11,852 nt of DNA from NCBI GenBank assembly GCA_035495465.1, contig DATJFX010000024.1:1-11852 (forward strand), read 5' to 3'. The notes beneath the pieces were generated by a model. It did no database searches and was not told the DNA's origin. It saw nothing but the letters and a program-made list of their open reading frames with translations. Below are positions 5,898-10,525 of this stretch, piece after piece. The number at the start of each line of letters is the position of its first letter. Position 1 is the first letter of the stretch. The translations under genes and the position numbers were made by a program. This DNA comes from DATJFX01 sp035495465. Lineage in GTDB: Bacteria > Patescibacteriota > Doudnabacteria > UBA920 > O2-02-FULL-48-8.

Positions 5898-5949
5898 CAA
5901 TGCTCGGGTTTAAACCTGGCTTTAGAGATGGATAACTCAGAGTGAAACA

Positions 5950-5978
5950 TTGACAAATTAGACAAAATATCGTATAAT
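5950..5978 (+). promoter_or_regulatory. Consensus sigma70 promoter for the small helical gene
   Basis: -35 TTGACA (5950-5955), 17-base spacer, -10 TATAAT (5973-5978): a perfect match to consensus. The expected start is near 5985, giving a ~106-nt leader before the ATG at 6091. Confidence 0.9.
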
Positions 5979-6040
5979 TTCTAAAATTACTTTTTGAATG
6001 CTTGCTGATCGTCTTCTAAGGATATAGTATTATGAAACTA

Positions 6041-6062
6041 AGGATAGGGGAAACTCTGTCCT
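6041..6062 (+). promoter_or_regulatory. Leader hairpin with GAAA tetraloop
   Basis: AGGATAGGG (6041-6049) pairs with CTCTGTCCT (6054-6062), including two G-U pairs, around a GAAA tetraloop. It stands ten bases before the ribosome binding site of the downstream gene. A short frame (6032-6115, 27 codons, with AAGGA nine bases ahead) would be translated through this hairpin and overlap the gene start. This is a possible leader peptide, unproven. Confidence 0.45.
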
Positions 6063-6090
6063 GGCCTACACCAGAAAGGAGGGTAGTAGG

Positions 6091-6351
6091 ATGGCTTTGG
6101 TTCAGAGAGAGGTAGTGTTGAAGACCCGCGAACTGCAAAGAGAGTTCGAAGCATTACGGGAGAAACAAAGGATGGGTCAAAAAGTCCTCCCAGGTGAGCG
6201 GGAAGCTTGGCTTAAGAAGCACGACGAGGTCTTTAATCTTCCAGATAATCGTGAGGAAGATGACCAGGCCTTGATCGACCTACACGAACGGTTTCTCCGT
6301 CATTTTTCGGATAAGCCGGTTAGCAAACCCAATAACCCAGTTGCCAAGTGA
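6091..6351 (+). CDS. Small charged helical protein, unknown function
   Basis: 86 residues, very rich in K, R, E, D and Q, with no membrane segment and no Cys. Residues ~5-48 (VQREVVLKTRELQREFEALR onward) and ~55-72 look like long amphipathic helices, possibly a coiled coil. The C-terminal tail (KPVSKPNNPVAK) is probably disordered. I recognise no family. The start is firm: AGAAAGGAGGG (6073-6083), a near-perfect match to the 16S anti-Shine-Dalgarno sequence, stands seven bases before the ATG. A consensus promoter and a structured leader precede it, so expression should be high. Together with the gene at 1-568 it forms a class distinct from the neighbours, most of which have weak or no ribosome binding sites. 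A phage, plasmid or host-interaction origin is possible but not shown. Confidence 0.82.
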   Translation: MALVQREVVLKTRELQREFEALREKQRMGQKVLPGEREAWLKKHDEVFNLPDNREEDDQALIDLHERFLRHFSDKPVSKPNNPVAK

Positions 6352-6382
6352 GGTGGCTGTGTGACATCCTACCAAATCACAT

Positions 6383-6471
6383 AATGCCGATGTTTTGATT
6401 CCTGCCAGCGGGGGACATGCGTCCTGATTGTATAATCATACAATACCCCGCGACAATCAAACATCGGCGTT
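6383..6471 (+). other. Multi-branched inverted-repeat structure (possible RNA or ssDNA fold)
   Basis: An outer stem of about 17 pairs is formed by 6383-6400 (AATGCCGATGTTTTGATT) with 6455-6471, with one bulged T and one G-U pair. Inside, GCGGG (6408-6412) pairs with CCCGC (6447-6451) and encloses two hairpins: GGAC-atgc-GTCC (6413-6424) and ATTGTA-taatca-TACAAT (6427-6444). There is no U-tract, so it is not a typical terminator. It lies between the small helical gene and tRNA-Pro. The strand of action is unknown. Confidence 0.5.
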
Positions 6472-6479
6472 CGCACGTC

Positions 6480-6508
6480 TGGATATAAAAGTTATTTAAA
6501 ATTATAAT
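6480..6508 (+). promoter_or_regulatory. Probable promoter of tRNA-Pro
   Basis: -10 TATAAT (6503-6508) is perfect. The -35 TGGATA (6480-6485) is weak, with a 17-base spacer. The expected start near 6515 is about four bases before the mature tRNA. Confidence 0.6.
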
Positions 6509-6518
6509 ATTAGCGCTA

Positions 6519-6592
6519 CGGGGTGGCGTATGCCGGTAGTACGCACGATTCGGGTTCGTGTAGACTGGGTTCAATTCCCAGCACCCCGACCA
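6519..6592 (+). tRNA. tRNA-Pro(CGG)
   Basis: Acceptor CGGGGTG/CACCCCG with the C1-G72 pair usual for tRNA-Pro, D stem GTAT/GTAC, anticodon stem CACGA/TCGTG with loop TTCGGGT (anticodon CGG), T arm CTGGG-TTCAATT-CCCAG, discriminator A, encoded CCA. Confidence 0.94.
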
Positions 6593-6600
6593 GGAAACGC

Positions 6601-6701
6601 TCGGACATCTGTTTTTTTCGGACACGGCCACTGATGTGGCCTAAAGTCTCAGGCATTGGAAAGCCTTCGACGTTGTCCTCAAAAAACATCTGTCCTCGCT
6701 A
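6601..6701 (+). ncRNA. tRNA-trailing structured element, copy 1
   Basis: This 101-nt element recurs at 7258-7358. Proposed fold: P1 GGACA (6603-6607)/TGTCC (6691-6695); a symmetric TC/TC internal loop; P2 TGTTTTTT (6610-6617)/AAAAAACA (6681-6688); P3 GGACA (6620-6624)/TGTCC (6674-6678); hairpin P4 GGCCAC-TGAT-GTGGCC (6626-6641); conserved TAAAGTCTC; hairpin P5 AGGC (6651-6654)/GCCT (6663-6666) with loop ATTGGAAA; and TCGACGT. It begins 9 bases after the CCA of tRNA-Pro and ends 18 bases before the Nudix start, so it is probably cut from the tRNA precursor. The family is not recognised. A MITE-like mobile element is the main alternative. Confidence 0.65.
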
Positions 6702-6719
6702 AAGATAAACTGAAGAACT

Positions 6720-7148
6720 ATGAAAAAGGGGATTGATTATATTGGAGTTTGTGTAGTGTATTTTTGCCATGATGGCAAGGGAAATATTTTATTTGCGAAA
6801 AGAAGCGAGAATGCTCGGGATGAACAAGGCTGCTGGGACATTGGAGGCGGGGGAGTGGAATTTGGTGACACTGTGGAACAAACTTTGCGTAAAGAAATCA
6901 AAGAAGAATACCATACCGACGTTTTGAGCTTTGAATTTTTAGGCTTTCGTGATGTACATCGTACTCATGAAACTAAACCGACACATTGGATCGCCTTGGA
7001 TTATAAGGTCTTGATTGATCCTGAAAATGTCCGAATAGGGGAGCCGGATAAATTTGATGAAATTGGTTGGTTTGCTTTAGACCATCTTCCCAAGCCTGGC
7101 CATTCCCAATTCCCGGCGTTTCTTGAAAAATATCGGGATAAATTGTAA
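6720..7148 (+). CDS. Nudix hydrolase
   Basis: A 142-residue cytosolic protein of the Nudix superfamily, which hydrolyses nucleoside diphosphates linked to another group, using Mg2+. The Nudix box is GGVEFGDTVEQTLRKEIKEE (about 44-63). Against the consensus GX5EX7REUXEEXGU, the first Glu is Asp, the Arg is Lys, and the final G is His. The metal-binding KEIKEE acidic residues are kept, so activity is likely. The N-terminal strand VCVVYFCHDGKGNILFAKRS and C-terminal DEIGWFALDHLPKP are also typical. The substrate cannot be told; similarity to ADP-ribose or NTP-cleaning members is only general. It begins 18 bases after the structured element, has no clear ribosome binding site, and its stop codon overlaps the -10 box of the tRNA-Arg promoter. 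Confidence 0.88.
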   Translation: MKKGIDYIGVCVVYFCHDGKGNILFAKRSENARDEQGCWDIGGGGVEFGDTVEQTLRKEIKEEYHTDVLSFEFLGFRDVHRTHETKPTHWIALDYKVLIDPENVRIGEPDKFDEIGWFALDHLPKPGHSQFPAFLEKYRDKL

Positions 7149-7151
7149 AAT
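7123..7151 (+). promoter_or_regulatory. Promoter of tRNA-Arg inside the end of the Nudix gene
   Basis: -35 TTGAAA (7123-7128), 17-base spacer, -10 TAAAAT (7146-7151). The -10 includes the TAA stop of the Nudix gene. The expected start is near 7158, 18 bases before mature tRNA-Arg. Confidence 0.6.
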
Positions 7152-7175
7152 ATATTGCAGTATCGGGAGAATCGA

Positions 7176-7250
7176 GCCCTCGTAGCTCAATGGATAGAGC
7201 AGGCCCGTCCTAAGGGCAAGATGTAAGTTCGATTCCTACCGAGGGCACCA
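7176..7250 (+). tRNA. tRNA-Arg(CCT), with two stem mismatches
   Basis: Acceptor GCCCTCG/CGAGGGC, anticodon loop GTCCTAA (anticodon CCU), T loop TTCGATT, discriminator A, encoded CCA. The anticodon stem GGCCC/GGGCA has a G·A at its outer pair, and the T stem GTAAG/CCTAC has an A·C mismatch. It could still be functional; other parts are normal. Confidence 0.9.
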
Positions 7251-7257
7251 AAAGCGT

Positions 7258-7358
7258 TCGGACATCTGTTTTTTTCGGACACGGCCGTTGATACGGCCTA
7301 AAGTCTCAGGCATTGGAAAGCCTTCGACGTTGTCCTCAAAAAACATCTGTCCTCGCTA
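7258..7358 (+). ncRNA. tRNA-trailing structured element, copy 2
   Basis: Same length and order of elements as the copy at 6601-6701. The only four differences are at 7287, 7288, 7293 and 7294: the P4 stem changes from GGCCAC/GTGGCC to GGCCGT/ACGGCC, so A-U became G-C and C-G became U-A, with pairing kept. The TGAT loop and all other bases are identical. It begins seven bases after the CCA of tRNA-Arg(CCU). In this copy, AGCG (7253-7256) and CGCT (7354-7357) can extend the base of the structure; copy 1 cannot do this. Confidence 0.65.
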
Positions 7359-7370
7359 TAGAAAAGTTAG

Positions 7371-7440
7371 CTCCTTGTAGATTCTACAAAAAATTTGAGT
7401 CGCAGACCCGAAGGGTCGAGAACAAATTTTTTGAGAGGAG
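7371..7440 (+). other. Three-way-junction inverted-repeat structure
   Basis: CTCCTT (7371-7376) pairs with GAGGAG (7435-7440). Inside are a hairpin GTAG-ATT-CTAC (7377-7387) and a ten-pair stem AAAAAATTTG (7388-7397)/CAAATTTTTT (7423-7432), which encloses GACCC-GAA-GGGTC (7405-7417). It lies between the second tRNA-trailing element and tRNA-Ala. No coding potential is seen. Confidence 0.45.
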
Positions 7441-7446
7441 TAGTGT

Positions 7447-7491
7447 GCAGACCGGAGCGTAATTTGCAAAGCAAATTCGCGGAGTGTCTGC
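7447..7491 (+). other. Long hairpin before tRNA-Ala(GGC)
   Basis: GCAGAC (7447-7452) pairs with GTCTGC (7486-7491). A purine-rich internal loop separates this from a ten-pair stem GCG(T)AATTTGC/GCAAATTCGC (7457-7480) with an AAA loop and one bulged T. There is no trailing U-run, so it is not a standard terminator. It ends 13 bases before tRNA-Ala. Confidence 0.45.
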
Positions 7492-7504
7492 TAAGTACGA
7501 CGAA

Positions 7505-7580
7505 GGGCCCTTAGCTCATTTGGTAGAGCGCTTCCATGGCATGGAAGAGGTGACCGGTTCGAGCCCGGTAGGGTCCACCA
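7505..7580 (+). tRNA. tRNA-Ala(GGC)
   Basis: Acceptor GGGCCCT/AGGGTCC with the G3:U70 identity pair, anticodon stem CTTCC/GGAAG with loop ATGGCAT (anticodon GGC), T arm ACCGG-TTCGAGC-CCGGT, discriminator A, encoded CCA. I see no convincing promoter of its own, so it may be transcribed from the tRNA-Arg promoter. The gap to tRNA-Ser (7581-7643) holds no clear signal. Confidence 0.95.
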
Positions 7581-7643
7581 AATAATTTGTCACACACGAA
7601 ACATTTTAGTTTCATTTCGTTCGAGCTTGTTTAGAGGTTCCAT

Positions 7644-7733
7644 GGAGACGTGGCAGAGTGGTCGAATGCGTCGGTTTCGAAAACCGATAAAGGGGCAACT
7701 CTTTCGGAGGTTCGAATCCTCCCGTCTCCGCCA
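7644..7733 (+). tRNA. tRNA-Ser(CGA)
   Basis: Class II tRNA of 90 nt with acceptor GGAGACG/CGTCTCC. The anticodon stem TCGGT/ACCGA carries loop TTCGAAA (anticodon CGA). The long variable arm (AAAGGGGCAACTCTTT region) is typical of tRNA-Ser. T arm GGAGG-TTCGAAT-CCTCC, discriminator G, encoded CCA. Confidence 0.95.
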
Positions 7734-7753
7734 AGAATTAATTTAAAAAATTT

Positions 7754-8107
7754 ATGAATGATAATTCAACGGGCATGGTCAGTCACAATATGGTGACTAC
7801 ATCATTTGAACTTGATAATTACAAAATTATCCGAACCCTTGGGGTATCGCGGGGGATTGTAGTCCGATCGCGTTCCATATTGGGAACGATTGGTGCGGGT
7901 CTCCAAACATTGTTAGGCGGGAATATTACTTTATATACTGAGCTCTGCGAGAAAACTCGGGAAGATGCTTTTGATCTTATGCTCAAACACGCGGGGGAAC
8001 TTGGGGCCAATGCTGTAATCGCGGCGCGCTATGATGCCACCGAGATTATGCAAGGAGTTACTGAAGTGTTAGCTTATGGAACAGCAGTAGTTGTGGAACC
8101 AAAATAG
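7754..8107 (+). CDS. YbjQ/UPF0145 (DUF74) family protein
   Basis: 117 residues from the first ATG. The family signature is visible: VTTSFELDNYKIIRTLGVSRGIVVRSRS (about 14-41), then LGTIGAGLQTLLGGNITLYTELCEKTREDAFDLM, the LGANAVIAARYDATEI segment (about 83-98), and a final strand AYGTAVVVEP. Family members form pentamers with a cavity once proposed to bind heavy metals; the role is unknown. Homologues usually begin close to the MVTT segment, so the true start could be the ATG at 7790 (residue 13). Neither start has a ribosome binding site. It begins 20 bases after tRNA-Ser and is followed 22 bases later by the membrane protein gene. It is probably soluble and cytoplasmic. Confidence 0.87.
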   Translation: MNDNSTGMVSHNMVTTSFELDNYKIIRTLGVSRGIVVRSRSILGTIGAGLQTLLGGNITLYTELCEKTREDAFDLMLKHAGELGANAVIAARYDATEIMQGVTEVLAYGTAVVVEPK

Positions 8108-8129
8108 TTAATTAAAAATAATTTACTGA

Positions 8130-8720
8130 ATGATAAATAGCGAGTATAAGATTGTATTGGCAATTGTAGCTGCAATCGTCGGTTTGTTCGGATACATTCC
8201 TTATATTCGAGATATTTATCGCGGAAAAACCAAGCCACATATATTTTCTTGGTTTATCTGGGGAACTTTAGAAGGCATCGCATTCATAGCTCAACTAGCA
8301 AAGGGCGGGGGAGCTGGAGCATGGGTTACAGGATTAGCAGCTTTTATAACTTTTTCTATAGCGCTGAGTTGTCTTCACCAAAAAGATCGAGATATAAAAT
8401 TATTTGATTGGCTGGCTTTGGGAGGAGCACTGATAGGGATTGTACTTTGGGTTAGTACTAAAAACCCGTTGCATGCCGTGATCTGTGTTTGTGTCTCAGA
8501 CGGATTGGGATTTGTCCCAACATTTCGTAAAGCTTATTTTAAGCCCAATGAAGAAACTCTGATTGAGTACAGTATGAGTGCTGTGAAATGGTTAATTGCA
8601 ATTTTCGCCTTAAAGTCGATAAATCTAACTACTGTACTTTATCCGGCCTCACTTATTTTAAGCAATACGATTTTTGTAAGTATGGTAATGGTTCGCAGAA
8701 ATAAAATTTTTAAAATTTAA
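8130..8720 (+). CDS. Seven-helix PQ-loop/SWEET-like membrane protein
   Basis: 196 residues with about seven membrane helices (roughly 8-28, 37-57, 62-83, 92-108, 112-129, 146-164, 167-189), i.e. a 3-1-3 arrangement. Helix 1 ends in GYIPYIRDIYRGKTKPHIFSW (about 21-41). Helix 5, at the same place in the second half, ends in GFVPTFRKAYFKPNEETLIEY. Both have Pro followed by a basic, polar segment leading into the next helix, as in PQ-loop/SWEET transporters, which move sugars, amino acids or other small solutes. This assignment rests on topology and the internal repeat only; the classical PQ dipeptide is absent. The next gene starts one base after its stop, so it is probably translated together with the glycosyltransferase. 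No ribosome binding site precedes the ATG. Confidence 0.72.
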   Translation: MINSEYKIVLAIVAAIVGLFGYIPYIRDIYRGKTKPHIFSWFIWGTLEGIAFIAQLAKGGGAGAWVTGLAAFITFSIALSCLHQKDRDIKLFDWLALGGALIGIVLWVSTKNPLHAVICVCVSDGLGFVPTFRKAYFKPNEETLIEYSMSAVKWLIAIFALKSINLTTVLYPASLILSNTIFVSMVMVRRNKIFKI

Positions 8721-8721
8721 A

Positions 8722-9876
8722 ATGGCTAAAACAAAAGTATTGGTTTTACATACCGCAGTCGGCTACGGGATTAAAGCCACAGCAGAAAATGTAACCGAGC
8801 AACTAGAAAAATCTGGAAATTTCGAGGTCCGGATTTATGATATTGAGAAAATCGAAGGCGGTGTAGCCAGCTCATTGCTTCGTAATATTTATTTAGCTTT
8901 ATTAGAGAGATTTTCTTCTGTTTGGGGATTTTTATACAGCTCGAAATTTATTTTATCTATCAGTTTGCCGATTCGAAAGTTTTTAGCATCCTTTAAATCT
9001 AAACATGTTCTACAAATTCTTCGGGAGTTTCAACCAGCAATTGTAATTTCTACGCAAACTACTTGTTCGGGAGTGATGGCTTATCTAAAATCCAAGGGTC
9101 TGTATCGAGGAAAATTAGTAATTGTTTTTTCTGATTATCATTTGCATGAGTTCTGGCTGTATGACGAGGCAGATTTGTATATTTGTAATATTGTCGAGCA
9201 AGTAGAGCAGCTAAAAAGACTTGGAGTAGCTCCAGAGCGGATTAAGCTCACTGGAACGTTAGTAGCACAAAAATTCTTTCAGCCGATCAGTCATGAACAG
9301 GCTGTGCAAACGCTTTCTTTACTGAGTTCTATGCCAATCGTTTTAATGGGGGGAGCGGGACATGCGCGATCCAGCGTCAAAGAAGTTTTTTTACAATTAC
9401 TTCGAAGTCCTAAATCATTTCAAATCGCTGTCGTGTGCGGCAATAACGCGCAGTTAAAAGAAGAATTAGGAAAAATTTCCGCGCCGAGTCGGCATCCGGT
9501 GAAAATTTATGGCTACGTCGACAATATGGAAGTCCTAATGTCTGCCGCTTCAGTTTTGGTTTACAAAACTGGAGGCCCGACCATGGCGGAAGCAGTGATT
9601 AAAAAACTTCCCATGGTTTTAACTGATATTCACCCAGGTCACGAGGCATGGAATTTACAATATTTGATTCAAAACGGCATTGCAAAATATGCGAGAATTC
9701 CGAGAGAAGTGGTTTTTATGGTCGAACAGATTTTAGATGGTAAATTAGCGATTGATCATGAGAAGAATTTTGCGCAAATCGTCAGACCAACAGGCTCAAT
9801 ATCCATAGTGGAGGCCATAAATGAGATTAACCCTGAACCAGACAAAAAGATAGTTAAAAACTATCAACAAAATTAA
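8722..9876 (+). CDS. GT28 family MGDG-synthase/UgtP-like diacylglycerol glycosyltransferase
   Basis: 384 residues in two Rossmann domains (GT-B). The N-terminal MGDG-synthase domain starts with VLVLHTAVGYGIKATAENV (7-25), equivalent to the glycine-rich HxxxGHxxAA loop. It contains IVISTQTTCSGVMAYL (107-122) and VFSDYHLHEFW (135-145), equivalent to TDxxxHxxW. The C-terminal domain has VLMGGAGHARSSV (207-219) and GYVDNMEVLMSAASVLVYKT (264-283). Next come GGPTMAEA (284-291) and HPGHEAWN (304-311), which bind the nucleotide sugar in the family. Such enzymes transfer glucose or galactose to diacylglycerol at the inner face of the membrane to make glycolipids. The sugar and acceptor cannot be told from sequence. 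It starts one base after the stop of the PQ-loop-like gene. Lipid II-forming MurG is related, but the N-terminal motifs favour the lipid glycosyltransferases. Confidence 0.85.
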   Translation: MAKTKVLVLHTAVGYGIKATAENVTEQLEKSGNFEVRIYDIEKIEGGVASSLLRNIYLALLERFSSVWGFLYSSKFILSISLPIRKFLASFKSKHVLQILREFQPAIVISTQTTCSGVMAYLKSKGLYRGKLVIVFSDYHLHEFWLYDEADLYICNIVEQVEQLKRLGVAPERIKLTGTLVAQKFFQPISHEQAVQTLSLLSSMPIVLMGGAGHARSSVKEVFLQLLRSPKSFQIAVVCGNNAQLKEELGKISAPSRHPVKIYGYVDNMEVLMSAASVLVYKTGGPTMAEAVIKKLPMVLTDIHPGHEAWNLQYLIQNGIAKYARIPREVVFMVEQILDGKLAIDHEKNFAQIVRPTGSISIVEAINEINPEPDKKIVKNYQQN

Positions 9877-9889
9877 GTTTTTGCTTTGT

Positions 9890-9918
9890 TTGACACAGAG
9901 GAAACGAAACATTATTAT
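9890..9918 (+). promoter_or_regulatory. Sigma70 promoter of the Hsp20 gene
   Basis: -35 TTGACA (9890-9895), 17-base spacer, -10 TATTAT (9913-9918). The expected start is near 9925, about 19 bases before the ATG. No CIRCE-type inverted repeat or other heat-shock operator is visible. Confidence 0.8.
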
Positions 9919-9943
9919 TTAGGTACTTAATAAACGTTATTTC

Positions 9944-10420
9944 ATGCCTAAAGATAAGAATTTAATCAATAAAATCATGGGGACACAAACAATGACGGAA
10001 CAAGACGAAGAGATGATGGAGGATGAAGAATCAGAAAATACCACCCAAAAACCTGCCGGATCATCGGAAGATTGGCTTTCCGAGTATGAAGGTCAGTTAA
10101 CCATTGATATGTACCAAACCAAAGATAATGTGATTATCAAATCTACTATTGCAGGTGTCAGACCGGAAGATATTGATGTGACGATTGCCAATGATATGGT
10201 GACTATCCGAGGGGAACGCAAGCGAGACTTCGAAGCTTCCAGTGAAGATTATTTTTATCAAGAATGTTACTGGGGTTCGTTTAGTCGCTCTGTGGTTTTG
10301 CCGGTGGATGTAGATATCGAACAAGTAAATGCTGATCTAAAAGATGGAATTTTGACGGTAATTCTGCCAAAAGCGGCCAAAGCCAAAGCGAAAAAAGTCA
10401 AAGTCGGAACTAGAGTTTAA
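9944..10420 (+). CDS. Hsp20/alpha-crystallin family small heat-shock protein
   Basis: A 158-residue cytoplasmic chaperone that holds unfolded proteins without ATP. The N-terminal arm (about 1-47) is acidic and disordered (EQDEEMMEDEESENTTQKPA). The alpha-crystallin domain spans about 48-148: GQLTIDMYQTKDNVIIKSTI, AGVRPEDIDVTIANDMVTIR, the loop YFYQECYWGSFSRSVVLP, and the diagnostic ADLKDGILTVILPK (about 131-144), which fits A-x-x-x-G-[IL]-L. The tail is Lys-rich and ends KVKVGTRV, which may serve as the I-x-I-type anchoring motif. The start follows a good promoter by about 19 bases but has no ribosome binding site; internal ATGs at 9977 and 9992 are possible alternatives. A single-gene unit ended by its own terminator. 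Confidence 0.92.
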   Translation: MPKDKNLINKIMGTQTMTEQDEEMMEDEESENTTQKPAGSSEDWLSEYEGQLTIDMYQTKDNVIIKSTIAGVRPEDIDVTIANDMVTIRGERKRDFEASSEDYFYQECYWGSFSRSVVLPVDVDIEQVNADLKDGILTVILPKAAKAKAKKVKVGTRV

Positions 10421-10437
10421 TAGTTTAAAATTCTTTT

Positions 10438-10463
10438 AAACCCCTGCCAAGTGCGGGGGTTTT
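10438..10463 (+). terminator. Rho-independent terminator after the Hsp20 gene
   Basis: CCCCTGC (10441-10447) pairs with GCGGGGG (10453-10459), with one G-U pair, around CAAGT. It is extended by AAA/TTT, and TTTT follows at 10460. It lies 18 bases after the stop codon. Confidence 0.9.
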
Positions 10464-10471
10464 ACTATCTA

Positions 10472-10500
10472 TTGATTTTTTCTGAAGTTTTTGGCATAAT
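10472..10500 (+). promoter_or_regulatory. Sigma70 promoter of infB
   Basis: -35 TTGATT (10472-10477), 17-base spacer, -10 CATAAT (10495-10500). The expected start is near 10507, giving a ~19-nt leader. infB thus has its own promoter and is not part of a nusA-infB operon here. Confidence 0.72.
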
Positions 10501-10525
10501 AATGTGAGTTTTCAAGAGAAGTTTT

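Noticed and set aside
6377..6631. Minus-strand open frame of 84 codons
   Set aside because: It spans the branched inverted repeat, tRNA-Pro and part of the structured element, all better explained as noncoding.
6631..6636. CTGATG in hairpin P4 of element copy 1, as in the hammerhead ribozyme core
   Set aside because: Copy 2 has TTGATA at this place, and the bases belong to a paired stem and its loop, so no hammerhead core is conserved.
6601..7358. Twin elements as MITEs with ~15-bp terminal inverted repeats
   Set aside because: Kept only as the alternative. Both copies lie at nearly the same distance behind a tRNA, in the same orientation, with compensatory changes in an internal stem and no visible target-site duplication.
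9849..9865. Hairpin GATAGTT-AAA-AACTATC at the end of the glycosyltransferase gene as a terminator
   Set aside because: It is inside the coding end, AT-rich and not followed directly by a U-run.
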